Notes: generated by a model not told the origin, from the letters alone. Positions 48,701 to 56,040 are shown, counted from the stretch's first letter. The stretch is DNA of 64,000 nt from Oasisia sp. SBJ-2009 (GCA_964017155.1 OZ024865.1:17316399-17380398), one strand, 5' to 3'. Numbers and translations are program-made.

Positions 48701-51700
48701 AACCTCCATAACATCTAGACACAACCTCCATAACATCTAGACACAACCTCCATAACATCTAGACACAACCTCCATAACATCTAGACACAACCTCCATAAC
48801 ATCTAGACACAACCTCCATAACATCTAGACACAACCTCCATAACATCTAGACACAACCTCCATAACATCTAGACACAACCTCCATAACATCTAGACACAA
48901 CCTCCATAACATCTCGACACAACCTCCATAACATCTAGACACAACCTCCATAACATCTAGACACAACCTCCATAACATCTAGACACAACCTCCATAACAT
49001 CTCGACACAACCTCCATAACATCTAGACACAACCTCCATAACATCTCGACACAACCTCCATAACATCTCGACACAACCTCCATAACATCTCGACACAACC
49101 TCCATAACATCTCGACACAACCTCCATAACATCTAGACACAACCTCCATAACATCTCGACACAACCTCCATAACACCTACATACCTTCAGTGGTACTCTA
49201 GACTGCCCAATGATGTCATCATTCCCACGGCCCTGGTCAATGCTTGACCGCAGGTTTCGGAACAAACTGTAAGAGAACATGTGGTGTCATCAACATCTGT
49301 TTGCTTATCCAATAAAAACAGTCCATTAGCATTTAAAGAGAGGGTGCCAGCTCCTCTGCCCAGAATTGGCAAAAGCAGTAGTTTATAACAGGAAGTCTGC
49401 TGTCTAGAACGTGGGAAATTTAAACATCAAAGGGTGCTGCAGTTAAATCTGCTTGCCTTGATATTATGCTAATCAGTTTGTTTTGAAACTGGATGTTTTG
49501 TTTACCATTTGAAGGTGTTGCAGGCAGAATCTTTCAAATTGCAACCATTGTCCAAGTTCAATAAAGTAATAAGCACAAATTGGCAGTATGCATGTTGTAG
49601 TCACAAGAACATGACAGTAAATGGGAAAATAAAACGTAGGAGCTGGAGCCCTTGCTTTAAGTTTTGCAAAATTATGGCAACAACAAAATTACTTTAAAAA
49701 AATGCACCCAAAATAAAATCTTCAAAGTGCTACAGGTTTTGTATATAGATCTATTTTTAGCACATGTTTTGGTTTTTAATCAAACCACATTTTATATTAC
49801 CTGTATTGATACACTGAACTGACCCCCGCCCATACAAATCATCTTCACAAGTCACGGGTCATTGAACTGTGCTACAGTACTCCTGGCTGGTCATCTCCAC
49901 AATTGTTGGGAGCAAGTCAAACTATACAATTATAGGTATTTACTTCGCCAGTCGCTATTACATCAAACGCAGGAATAGCACAAAAACCCGCCCAAATTTG
50001 AAGATACGACTGGTGGGAATCCAAATATAAATGACCTGTTTACATCGTAAACATTGCAACACGGTTGGCTGAAATTTTATATTATGACCACCTGACTTGG
50101 TTTGAACCATTATATCCAGTGTGCGATTTCATTGGCTGATGTTACAGAGGACTGTTTGAAAGGGATATGCTGAGGGTAGAGATGAGCTGGTACTGATGTA
50201 ATCAGCCACATCTACCCCTGGCGCGTGAGGATGATATATATTATTATACCTCTTAATGCCTGATGTTTTCTCAGAATTCCCTCCTTTCTCATGGCTGGGG
50301 TTAGACGTGCTTGTGTCATCCCAAATGATGACGTGTAATGCCTGGTTGTAATACTCGTGCACATCACTGCAAACAAACAATATAAACAGTAGTTAAATAC
50401 TTATCACTTTACTATAGCCACACTTATTCAATGCATCCAAGAATGATCAGTCAGTGGCTACTATAACTAATTATATGCGTTGGTCATGGGTTATAATAAT
50501 CTCTGTGTCGTACCTAGGGTAAATGTGTACACTGTAAGTAAAGTACCCAATTTGTACAATATTTACATTTTATACTGAATAAAATCAATCAGTCATCCTC
50601 AGTACTTTACACTTTACTTCCTGACAGTCCTGTTCAACCAAACACCATCTCAACTTCTGTGGGATCCAGCCACGTGGCAATTAAGGCACGCAGGCAGCTC
50701 GTATAAATATCCACCACTGTCTATAGCCAGATACTCATTCATAAAGCTGAGTGAACTGGAGCAATGTAGAGTGAAAAAATTTGCCTACACAGCAGTGTTC
50801 ATTAGTACAAGTCAAATTTGTATAGTGCCTTGGGCAGTTCTAAGAACTGAATACAACTTAATTTAAATTTTTCTTGTAAAACTTATCTTTTACTAGTGAC
50901 CACCATTCAACATGCTAGTCTGATTTCATTTATTAACCAACTATTAAGTACTACAGTTTGCCTGGTAGTTAAACCCTGATTAATATTTTCTACTTCTTAA
51001 AATTTTCATTTTAACTTTTTAAGTCATGAATCCACAGAGCATGTGAGTATTCAATAATTTTACTTATTAGCATCCAATTTAATTATGTAATCCATTACAG
51101 CTGAACAGATTTTGAATTGTGGACACAACAGTTTATTTCTTGGTAAAAACACCTATGCTATAAAATAAATGCAAGTTAATTTCACTATCATGAGGATGAT
51201 GAACTGGTAAGTAAAATTGATCTGTTCCTTTTAAAGCTATTCATGCATAATGTCATTTGAACATCAACACACACGATGTGTAATTAGTTAAACAAAATAC
51301 TAACAACTCAAACTCTTCCTGCCACTTAGGACAGACTGTTCCTTTGATGGTTTGTGACTTTCTGACATCTTCTTGATACGAAGACTTGCGTCTCATTCGC
51401 AGGTTCGGGGACGAGTGAGGTGAAGGTCGCGGACTCTTCGCAAACACAACTCCCAGAATGCAGTAGGGATCTCGAGAATCTGAAATGGAAGTTTGCATCC
51501 GACTTTAACAATGTTCCTGAACAATTACTTTTAAATTACATAAAGCTTTGTTAAATCTTTCATATCTAATGACTTATCCCTAAGATGTTAACTGATTTTA
51601 CAATTTCAAATATTCCACTCAAACTAGCAATTTTACTTGTAATGAGTATGTACAGATGAACAAATATTGTATGTTTTGTGTGATCTCACTGACACATGAA

Positions 51701-54158
51701 ATGTTCATTTGGTGGCACTGTTTATTTATGATTACAACTTTAAAGATGGAGTTATTTGTTGTCACTAGAACTACTGCTAAAAGTTTAGAGAGAAACGAAG
51801 TTAAATATATGCTCTATTCAGTAAAGAAATCAAGCTACAGTAAACTCTCTATTAAGGTCATACTCAGAGCCTACGTGACATTAATAGGAAGGGTGTATAC
51901 TAACAAAACTAATATCTTCAACTGTGCTGTTAGTGTTACAGAAATATGGACTGCCCTACTGTGACCTCTGTGCCAATGTTGGTGTATTACCAAGTTGGCT
52001 ATAATAACAGGGTGGCTGTATTATCAAGGTGGTGTGTTACCAAGGTGGCTGTAATACCAAGGTGGCTGTATTACAAGGTGGCTGCCTTACCAAGGTGGCT
52101 GTGTTACCAAGGTGGCTGCAATACCAGGGTGACTGTGTAGCCAATGTGGCTGCATTAACAAGGTAGTTGTATTACCAAGATGGCTGTGTTAGCAAGGTAA
52201 CTGTATCACCAAGGTGGCTAGACTACCGAGGGAGCTGTATTACCTAGGTGGCTGTATTACAAAGGTGGGTGTATTAGTGAGGTAACCATCAAACAAAGTT
52301 TAACTATTTGTATAACTTGAATTCAGCCATTATACATTTAGCTGAGTAAACTATTACATGGCATACAGCACTGGCGCGCTGGCACCATGACAACTAATTC
52401 TAAATAATTGGTCATTGCCCCTGAAAGTGATCCGAATGTTAATCTATAGCAAGGTGCCATTTTTTACAGTACAAAAAAATCAGATAGGCCCTGGTGTACT
52501 GAAGTTTAGCTAGATACCTGGGATAAGGTCAAATGTGGTCAGATTGTAGACTTTACATAGAAATTAGATAAATTTTAGTGTAACCTTTTCAAATCAAACT
52601 AGTCAATTTTAATACTAATAAATCACCAGTCTGTTCCTCAGATTTTACTACAAGACAGCATCATACTTGTATTAGTATATATATTGTAGGAATAAATTGC
52701 ACTTTAAAAAGCCTAAAATAGTGTTGGGAACTAGAAATATATATATTCACATTGTAATTAAAACATCCAACTAGTGCACAGTAACCTACACACATAAAAT
52801 ATATACGTATTAAGAAAGCAGGCTGTCGTATCCACACATTTCATTCACATCCACAGTTACCATAAACCAAAACAAATTTAAAAATCAAAGTTATTTAAAG
52901 AGAAATTTGCATTACCAGTGATACAGTTGGGTTTCAGGTTCCTAGCTTCCACCAATTGTACGCTGACGACAATATTTGATGGCTGAAACAAACACATTGA
53001 TTGCTTCCTGTAAACCTTTCACATGCATTGATATCAATGAAAATAACCATTCACACAGCTTACATTTAATGTGGCAATTTGTATTCCATTTGATAAAGTC
53101 AAAGTTATTCAAAAAAGCTCAGAATTTAAATTGTGGATAATATATTTTATTCAAAACATGATTGTGAATACTGTAGTAGGAAGCATAGCTTTACGCAGAG
53201 ACCTCTCCACCCGTCATTTGGACGGGTAAAACCCATTGTGAACAGGCATAAATATGGGTGATGGGTAAACAAATGAAGGAACAAAAAAGGTCTTACAAAA
53301 CCATACATATTGTCAGTTATGCTTTAGAAGTGAGTGTGAATAGTGTCACATGTGTGTTTGTAGTCCATTTCAGGTCATCAAACACATTTAAACTGTCTAA
53401 ACTGGCTTAATATACATGTGTCCATCAAAACATGTGTGACTGGCAATAATATGGTCCCTCAAGTCTGAAGGCTTTAGTACAAACATGTCAGAGGAAATGG
53501 TACATGACATGGTGATTAAACAGGTCTGATTGGAACAGTGTAAGGTCAATAAACACTTAGCAAAGTAAACCATGGAACAGTTTGTCATTAGACTCTACAC
53601 CTACTTCTGCATGGTGTGTTCTGTTGAAATATGTCCATACAAAAAGGCACACAACAGCCATGCAAACATTTCATGAATCCCTTAATGATCCCTCGTTCAT
53701 TTCAGTTTGATGATATAAATTATTGGTTTCATATCATCCAGAAGGGTAGAGTAGAAATAATAATTTTGGTCAAACTGAAAAAATTAACTGTGGTGGACCT
53801 TTGGCAAAATACTGAAATAACTTGATTGATGACAGTGTCAAGTAAATTTTACTAAACAACTCAAAAAATAATACGTGTTATCCCATTAGCTGATTCTTCA
53901 ATATACACGAAATGCAACTACAAGAATTCTTAAGTGGTTGCCATGGTAACAAAGTACTGGATTTGACATGGCTGATGGTAGTGACCGATATTGCTACTCT
54001 TCTGTGTGGTCAAGACTTATCACTACACAAGATGATAATACGCTCACTAGTGGTAGGTGGTGAGGTTGGTCGTAATATGAAGGTTTTGTGGCACCCACCT
54101 TCAGAAGTTGTAGGTCGCTGGAGATCGACTGTCTCTTTTCTGCGCCAAAGCCAAAAAC
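24191..54158 (-). CDS. UNC13D-like: Munc13-4/BAIAP3-type UNC13 protein, N-terminus not found
   Basis: Twenty-five exons with GT-AG borders and matching phases sum to 3,810 nt: 1,269 codons plus TGA. Order: C2A (residues about 21-200), coil (205-242), Ser/Thr-rich insert (243-450), MUN region with MHD1 and MHD2 (450-1061), C2B (1062-1217) and tail (1218-1269). UNC13-4 class proteins tether and prime dense-core, lysosome-related or endosomal vesicles with SNAREs and small GTPases, and lack the C1 domain of neuronal Munc13-1. Family hallmarks seen: [40 protein letters not shown] and the C-terminal [19 protein letters not shown]. Several tandem arrays sit on its splice donors. Class is confident; BAIAP3 versus UNC13D is not distinguished. 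Confidence 0.95.
24350..25296. other. last intron of the UNC13-type gene
   Basis: 24,760-24,900 is CA-rich (CACACA with CAT and CACC interruptions). Nothing else recognised. Confidence 0.7.
25297..25513 (-). CDS. UNC13D-like: UNC13-type exon X: C2B end
   Basis: 217 nt, acceptor CTGTTTGCAG, donor GTAGGT. Encodes [20 protein letters not shown] then [11 protein letters not shown]. Where Ca2+-binding C2 domains have DxDxxxxDD, this reads SMWQH...PHD, so the loop aspartates are lost. Unspliced reading continues only 12 codons to a stop. Confidence 0.94.
25850..26116. repeat. imperfect CA-rich tract, left side of a palindrome
   Basis: (CA)n with CATA, CTCA and CATGCA interruptions; 26,009-26,122 is the left arm of a near-perfect inverted repeat. 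The rest of the intron (25,514-25,849) shows nothing. Confidence 0.85.
26009..26280. repeat. large inverted repeat (hairpin) at the exon W donor
   Basis: Left arm 26,009-26,122 and right arm 26,127-26,280 around a TAAT centre (CTCTGACACAG-TAAT-CTGTGTCAGAG). The arms match even at irregular interruptions (CATGCACATAAGTACATGCA). The right arm is longer only by extra TG units. Confidence 0.93.
26287..26449 (-). CDS. UNC13D-like: UNC13-type exon W: C2B core
   Basis: 163 nt, acceptor TCTCTCTGCAG, donor GTGAGT. Encodes [17 protein letters not shown] and [11 protein letters not shown]. The SDxF and NPxFxExFxF signatures fit C2. The first calcium-loop Asp (DxxGxSDPF) reads Lys-Asp here. A long palindrome begins 6 bp after the donor. 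Confidence 0.94.
26450..27113. other. intron V-W, very AT-rich
   Basis: 26,780-27,010 is almost pure A/T (TTATTA and TATTAT runs). No other feature. Confidence 0.8.
27114..27201 (-). CDS. UNC13D-like: UNC13-type exon V: start of C2B
   Basis: 88 nt, acceptor CCTTTCCAG, donor GTTTGT. Encodes [20 protein letters not shown] then ADLVSLHIK, the first C2B strands. Confidence 0.9.
27202..27870. other. intron U-V
   Basis: AT-rich. 27,545-27,650 (AATACAATACAATAACACTTTAC, split by short interruptions) resembles a retroposon tail. No gene. Confidence 0.45.
27871..28038 (-). CDS. UNC13D-like: UNC13-type exon U: MHD2 end
   Basis: 168 nt, phase 0, acceptor TTTGTTGCCAG, donor GTAGGA. Encodes [15 protein letters not shown], a Ser run, then [20 protein letters not shown]; the LN...xxxLxxxYY motif is the family signature before C2B. 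Confidence 0.95.
28039..29054. other. introns T-U and S-T around microexon T
   Basis: Apart from the 33-nt exon at 28,618-28,650, only AT-rich intron sequence is seen. Confidence 0.7.
28618..28650 (-). CDS. UNC13D-like: UNC13-type microexon T
   Basis: 33 nt, phase 0, acceptor TTGTTTTCAG, donor GTAAGT. Encodes [11 protein letters not shown]. As an in-frame microexon it could be skipped without shifting the frame. Confidence 0.85.
29055..29192 (-). CDS. UNC13D-like: UNC13-type exon S: MHD2
   Basis: 138 nt, phase 0, acceptor CCCCTACCAG, donor GTAAGT. Encodes [40 protein letters not shown]; matches the PLMxYLExxL...LxxLWxxxL segment. Confidence 0.95.
29395..29586. repeat. CA/ACC-rich tract next to the exon R donor
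   Basis: (CA)n mixed with ACCACACA and CGCACACGCG units, ending 17 bp from the exon R donor. Open frames on both strands are artefacts. Confidence 0.93.
29604..29885 (-). CDS. UNC13D-like: UNC13-type exon R: linker and start of MHD2
   Basis: 282 nt, phase 0, acceptor TTTGTAG, donor GTGAGT. Encodes [20 protein letters not shown] (family LCVxLNNxExVR), then [13 protein letters not shown] and [20 protein letters not shown] tract begins about 17 bp after the donor. Confidence 0.96.
29886..30613. other. intron Q-R with a diverged internal duplication
   Basis: 29,915-30,150 and 30,150-30,380 share GTTTATGTGGCATAACTG, GATATTCA(G/A)GTT and AATTTAGGG(T/A)GAAAA, suggesting an old tandem duplication near 240 bp. 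No coding potential. Confidence 0.5.
30614..30721 (-). CDS. UNC13D-like: UNC13-type exon Q: MHD1 end
   Basis: 108 nt, phase 0, acceptor TGTTTACAG, donor GTATTG. Encodes [20 protein letters not shown] then [16 protein letters not shown]. Confidence 0.93.
30960..31034 (-). CDS. UNC13D-like: UNC13-type exon P: MHD1
   Basis: 75 nt, phase 0, acceptor TTGTCTGCAG, donor GTGAGT. Encodes [20 protein letters not shown] then TKITD. Confidence 0.93.
31428..31556. repeat. short tandem repeat, about 42 bp x 3
   Basis: Unit containing GATTCCTCATGACTTCCTGC, three copies, inside intron O-P (31,035-31,687). The rest of introns P-Q and O-P shows nothing. Confidence 0.88.
31688..31756 (-). CDS. UNC13D-like: UNC13-type exon O: MHD1
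   Basis: 69 nt, phase 0, acceptor TTGCCTTGCAG, donor GTATGT. Encodes [20 protein letters not shown] then FSK; the SSxVDVxxCF motif is diagnostic for MHD1 of UNC13 proteins. Confidence 0.95.
32121..32750. repeat. 26-bp minisatellite with CACGTG, abutting the exon N donor
   Basis: About 24 copies of GACAGTGACACGTGTGACAA plus AACAAT with a few substitutions (GAAAGTG, AACACAATG). Nearly every unit has ACACGTGT, a palindrome with the E-box core CACGTG. Confidence 0.95.
32754..32880 (-). CDS. UNC13D-like: UNC13-type exon N: start of MHD1
   Basis: 127 nt, acceptor ATGCTTGCAG, donor GTGAGT. Encodes [20 protein letters not shown] then [20 protein letters not shown], matching the FHRWFxxxxxxWLQ...RVxxAVxxD segment of the family. 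A 26-bp minisatellite begins about 5 bp after the donor. Confidence 0.95.
33105..33272. repeat. CT-rich tract, intron M-N
   Basis: Imperfect CTCTCT, TCCCTC and CCTCCCTC runs. Spurious Ser/Leu frames. Confidence 0.92.
33420..33580 (-). CDS. UNC13D-like: UNC13-type exon M: MUN region
   Basis: 161 nt, acceptor GGTTCTGCAG, donor GTTAGC. Encodes [36 protein letters not shown], all amphipathic helix. Confidence 0.94.
33716..33832. repeat. (TA)n with AAAGCTTT interruptions
   Basis: About 115 bp TA-rich, directly before the SINE at 33,838. Confidence 0.9.
33838..34172 (+). mobile_element. tRNA-derived SINE, family S2, copy 1
   Basis: Has A-box-like TGGCTCAGGGGTAGAGC and B-box GGTTCGAAACC 40-60 bp from the start. 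The body includes CTATAGACAGTGGTGGATAT and the tail AAAGACTGGATATTGGGC. A reversed copy lies at 50,650-50,800. Confidence 0.85.
34254..35532. mobile_element. non-autonomous DNA transposon, ends CAGGGTTC, flanked by TAAATA
   Basis: Starts CAGGGTTCATACACTTC (34,260) and ends GCGAACCCTG (35,526), with TAAATA on both sides. Both ends are dense in TTCCATGC repeats. The interior has a CpG-rich patch (34,850-35,160) but no transposase. Superfamily uncertain (hAT-like ends, 6-bp duplication). Confidence 0.8.
35594..35797 (-). CDS. UNC13D-like: UNC13-type exon L: MUN region
   Basis: 204 nt, phase 0, acceptor TCTATCTTCAG, donor GTATGT. Encodes [20 protein letters not shown] through [20 protein letters not shown]. 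The donor-proximal intron reads as an 18-bp fragment also present in the SINE at 34,134-34,151. Confidence 0.93.
35798..36145. other. intron K-L, near acceptor
   Basis: Ordinary intron sequence; nothing recognised. Confidence 0.6.
36146..38655. repeat. 29-bp minisatellite derived from the exon K/intron border
   Basis: About 86 copies of CAGTAAGGAAGGCAGTACCT plus GAAGTATGT. On the gene strand each unit is GCCTTCCTTACTGACATACT then TCAG/GTACT, the same as the end of exon K with its donor. The array runs from inside the exon 2.5 kb into the intron. Variants: AAGG/GAGG/TATG and GCAG/GCTG. Confidence 0.97.
38627..38717 (-). CDS. UNC13D-like: UNC13-type exon K: MUN region; 3' end is one unit of the 29-bp array
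   Basis: 91 nt, acceptor ATATTTTCAG, donor GTACTG. Encodes [20 protein letters not shown] then [10 protein letters not shown]. The last 24 exon bases plus the first 5 intron bases are identical in layout to the 29-bp unit repeated about 86 times downstream. Confidence 0.92.
38830..39240 (+). mobile_element. 5'-truncated LINE 3' fragment
   Basis: The frame at 38,866-39,168 reads [20 protein letters not shown] then [14 protein letters not shown], the typical C-terminal tail of CR1/L2-like LINE ORF2. It differs clearly from the LINE at 5.4 kb, so it is a different family. Confidence 0.7.
39285..39420. repeat. (TTAC)n and (CATA)n with AATAAAGC
   Basis: TAAGTAAGTAAAAGCTTTATT and the (CATA)n run ending CAATAAAGCTTTCG look like two reversed retroposon tails with tetranucleotide ends. 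39,420-39,700 is AT-rich with nothing else. Confidence 0.5.
39756..39889 (-). CDS. UNC13D-like: UNC13-type exon J: MUN region
   Basis: 134 nt, acceptor CTGCTTCAG, donor GTATGA. Encodes [20 protein letters not shown], then [17 protein letters not shown]. Confidence 0.9.
39977..40279. mobile_element. MITE family M1, copy 1
   Basis: Terminal inverted repeats CCCAGCAAACAAG / CTTGTTTGCTGGG. The internal text includes GAACCAGTTGGCACGTGTCA and GGTACCGCTCCACCAGTA. Lies 48 bp beyond the donor of exon I. No clear target duplication. Confidence 0.85.
40327..40498 (-). CDS. UNC13D-like: UNC13-type exon I: MUN region
   Basis: 172 nt, acceptor CTGTCACCAG, donor GTGGGT. Encodes [33 protein letters not shown] and a Ser-rich end. 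It is flanked by two oppositely oriented MITE copies. Skipping it would shift the frame. Confidence 0.92.
40499..42105. other. intron H-I
   Basis: Apart from the tetranucleotide array at 41,399-41,540, only AT-rich non-coding sequence is seen. Confidence 0.7.
41399..41540. repeat. (ACTC)n tetranucleotide
   Basis: About 35 perfect CACT units; the Thr-His-Ser-Leu frames over it are artefacts. Confidence 0.97.
42106..42457. mobile_element. MITE family M1, copy 2, opposite orientation to copy 1
   Basis: Begins CCAGCAAACAACGACCCGTT and ends TGGTTCCCCGTTTGCTGGG. Its right half is the reverse complement of the left half of copy 1 (CAACTGGTTCAGAAATGGTT). Lies about 95 bp beyond the exon H donor. 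Confidence 0.85.
42552..43246 (-). CDS. UNC13D-like: UNC13-type exon H: long disordered insert plus MUN start
   Basis: 695 nt, by far the longest exon. About 205 residues are Ser/Thr/Asp/His-rich and low in hydrophobics, followed by [20 protein letters not shown], which matches the beginning of the MUN region. Acceptor use is ambiguous by 6 nt (TTGCAG at the border gives an optional Leu-Gln). Donor GTAGGT is followed directly by an in-frame TAG if unspliced. The insert is absent from human UNC13D. Confidence 0.9.
43644..43790. mobile_element. foldback element F1, short copy
   Basis: GATGAGTACAACGTTTCGAC, CACGTACTGGTGTCACGTGT and CGTACTCATCATCAACAATT match the element at 21,318-21,545 with an internal deletion. 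Confidence 0.75.
43920..44033 (-). CDS. UNC13D-like: UNC13-type exon G
   Basis: 114 nt, phase 0, acceptor TATGCAG, donor GTAATG. Encodes [20 protein letters not shown] then [18 protein letters not shown], a helix matching the segment between C2A and the MUN region. Confidence 0.93.
44190..44985. repeat. (GGAT)n array with GTGGAT and GGGT variants
   Basis: About 790 bp of GGAT/GGGT with scattered TGTGGAT insertions in intron F-G. All frames are open; the Met-Asp-Gly-Trp and Ser-Ile-His-Pro proteins are artefacts. Confidence 0.97.
45152..45262 (-). CDS. UNC13D-like: UNC13-type exon F: last strand of C2A
   Basis: 111 nt, phase 0, acceptor TGTACACAG, donor GTGAGG. Encodes [20 protein letters not shown] then [17 protein letters not shown], matching the WFxLEPR...GQxHLxLxL end of C2A in BAIAP3 and UNC13D. 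Confidence 0.95.
45263..45785. other. intron E-F, non-repeat part
   Basis: No feature beyond ordinary intron sequence. Confidence 0.6.
45789..49178. repeat. 22-bp minisatellite of 3.4 kb abutting the exon E donor
   Basis: About 154 copies of ACATCTAGACACAACCTCCA plus TA, with almost only one variable base (CTAGAC or CTCGAC). No indels were noticed in the body. The repeated 65-codon frames exist only where the C variant removes a TAG. Confidence 0.98.
49185..49266 (-). CDS. UNC13D-like: UNC13-type exon E: C2A end
   Basis: 82 nt, acceptor CTCTTACAG, donor GTATGT. Encodes [20 protein letters not shown] then QSRVPLK; DDxxG is the usual C2 turn. Its donor is followed within 8 bp by the 3.4-kb 22-bp array. 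Confidence 0.93.
50250..50366 (-). CDS. UNC13D-like: UNC13-type exon D: C2A
   Basis: 117 nt, acceptor GTTTGCAG, donor GTATAA. Encodes [17 protein letters not shown] then a polar loop. The WDD matches the aspartate-bearing third loop of Ca2+-binding C2 domains, though spacing differs from the usual DxD. Confidence 0.9.
50650..50800 (-). mobile_element. SINE family S2, copy 2 (reversed, partial)
   Basis: ATATCCACCACTGTCTATAG and GAGTGAACTGGAGCAATGTA match the reverse of 33,950-34,020. Confidence 0.8.
51305..51479 (-). CDS. UNC13D-like: UNC13-type exon C: C2A calcium-loop region
   Basis: 175 nt, acceptor CCATTTCAG, donor GTTAGT. Encodes [11 protein letters not shown], a basic Ser-rich loop, then [12 protein letters not shown]. 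The SRDPYC and PxWxExFE signatures mark a C2 domain. Confidence 0.95.
51985..52275. repeat. degenerate 17-19-bp array ACCAAGGTGGCTGTATT
   Basis: About 15 imperfect units in intron B-C. The rest of the intron (51,480-52,915) shows nothing recognised. Confidence 0.9.
52916..52982 (-). CDS. UNC13D-like: UNC13-type exon B: first strand of C2A
   Basis: 67 nt, acceptor TTTGTTTCAG, donor GTAATG. Encodes [20 protein letters not shown] then IT, a standard C2 beginning. Confidence 0.9.
53180..53470 (+). repeat. dispersed repeat R1, copy 1
   Basis: Shares GCAGAGACC, CATTTGGACGGGT, GTGTCACATGTGTGTTT and CATGTGTGACTGGCAATA with 59,945-60,232 in the same orientation. Family unknown. Confidence 0.8.
54099..54158 (-). 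CDS. UNC13D-like: UNC13-type exon A (first secure exon)
   Basis: 60 nt, phase 0 at both ends, acceptor CCTTTGCAG, donor GTGGGT. Encodes [20 protein letters not shown], the link before C2A. It is short and weakly conserved; accepted because its phase joins exactly to exon B. Confidence 0.75.
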
Positions 54159-54910
54159 CTGCAAAGGCATCCACCAATCAGAATGCATTTCCAAAATGGA
54201 AACCAACTAATTAATAAATAATTTATTTCATTAAGTTAAACATACATTTTCATAGTGTTGGATTGTATGTTAGATTGTATATTTCCTTACTAATGTTAAA
54301 TGTTTCACAACATTTCTTGATGTATGTTTTTGGCAATATGTATTTTGATTGCAAATTAATATCTACCTACTTAATTGAATTGGTAAACATTATTATATTG
54401 TCTATGAATACTTGATTGTATTTGTGCATATTTTATTCATCCGGTGTGTAGCTGATTTCACCAGTGGATGTTTGATTCTATCGATGGCTATTTCATCCGA
54501 TATTACGTGATATCAGTGGAAATTTCTCTCTATCAAAGAATATTTGATTCTGTTAATGAATGTTTTAATCTACCAGTGGTGTTTGTATTACCGAGTGGGT
54601 GTTTGGTCAGCTGCACAAGTAACAACTTGTTCAAACGGATGACCGGTATTCAAATAGATGACCATTCAAGCAGATGACCGTTTCGGGATGATAAATAAGT
54701 ACATGACCTCTTGCATGGTGTGAAGAGCGCAGAGGAGATAGCCGGAACCAGGAGAGTGATGGATACATGGCTACTCACTCTGCTGACAGGATAAGCCACA
54801 GATAGACATATTAGAGATTACAGGAAACCACAACCACCATAAGTGTGACTCCCTACATCCGTTTGGTCTGGTCAGAAAGTGTGCCAGGGCAGAATGTCTC
54901 ATTTAAACAG
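54159..54910. other. region upstream of exon A
   Basis: The expected N-terminal exon of the UNC13-type gene was not found here. 54,460-54,690 has loosely repeated text (GGATGTTTGATTCTATCGAT). Nothing firm. Confidence 0.5.
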
Positions 54911-54914
54911 ACAC

Positions 54915-56040
54915 TGACTGGTGTGTTTCAATAAATCACCCAATTGTGGTAATTACTGGCGAAAACGACACCGAAACATTAATTAAAAATATGTTTTAAG
55001 GTTTGCATGTTTTCTTAATCTTTATGCCTGTTTAATTTTGTAAAGTCAATTTAGTATTGTATTTAACTTATTTATTTAATTGAATTAATTAATTTATTTA
55101 ATGTATTTAACATATTTATTTAGCTTAGTTACCGATATTTAGCATTTATTTATATATGTATTTATTTATTTTATATTGTTAGTATCTTTGAGCAGGTTTT
55201 TAACCTGGATACATGGTGATTTACAAATGTTTCTGTCTGGTGTGTTTCAATAAAACGTCTTCTGAATGCTTCAAACGTCTACCGAAGACACATTTGTTTA
55301 ATATTGCTTATTAGTGTAATTTGACATGAACATTATTATTCATTTACTAGATTATTTGGTAATATTATCAATACGCAATTATACACTTATTATTTGGCAT
55401 TATTGTTACGTAATTATTATTATTATTATTTTTAACATATACTAAACTATTTATTATTAATAATAATTATACATATACTGTCATTTATCAGTATCATGTG
55501 ATGTAATTATACACATTACATACATTATGTATTTTTATAACTAATACATAATTTATTTAAAAGTGCTACATGATTTAATACTGTACTAATTTTATATATT
55601 TATATACACTAGTATTTGTCTTATTGTATAGATATATCTTTTTATGTCTTTTAAATTGTGAAGTGCCATGAACGATTATGGATGTGGCACTATACCAAAT
55701 AAATATATTATTACTATTATTATATAAATCACTCAATTATGGTAATTACTGGCGAAAACATCACCAAAACATTAAATAATGTTTTAAAGTTTGCTTGACT
55801 TCTTGATTTTTATGCCTGTCTAATTTTGTAAAGTCAATTTAGTATTGTATTTAACTTATTTATTTTTTGAATTAATTAATTTATTAAACTTTTTTGTACA
55901 TATTTATTTAACCTATTTATTTAGCTTAGTTACTGGTATTTAGCTTATATTTATATATGTATTTATTTGTTTTATATTGTTAGTATCTTTGAGCAGGTCT
56001 TTAACCTGGATACATGGTGATTTACAAATGTTTCCAAATA
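54915..56040. repeat. tandem dimer (unit about 310 bp) interrupted by a LINE tail
   Basis: Unit 1 (54,925-55,250) and unit 2 (55,728-56,035) share GGTAATTACTGGCGAAAAC, GTAAAGTCAATTTAGTATTG and GATACATGGTGATTTACAAA. A 5'-truncated LINE tail lies exactly between them. Confidence 0.85.
55262..55725 (+). mobile_element. 5'-truncated LINE tail, same family as 5.4-7.6 kb
   Basis: Begins GCTTCAAACGTCTACCGAAG, the last codons of the RT ORF, and follows 7,055-7,570 through the AT-rich 3' UTR to CCAAATAAATATATTATT. Confidence 0.88.

Larger units (their letters stand above)
49267..51304. other. introns D-E and C-D
   Basis: Besides exon D (50,250-50,366) and the SINE at 50,650-50,800, nothing is recognised. 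Confidence 0.7.

Noticed and set aside
45687..49280. Repeated 65-codon frames Met-Leu-Trp-Arg-Leu-Cys
   Set aside because: Products of the 22-bp array; they open only where the A/C variant removes a stop.
54710..54800. Possible N-terminal UNC13 exon on the minus strand
   Set aside because: The frame resembling the expected helix meets a TAG just upstream and the phase does not fit exon A.
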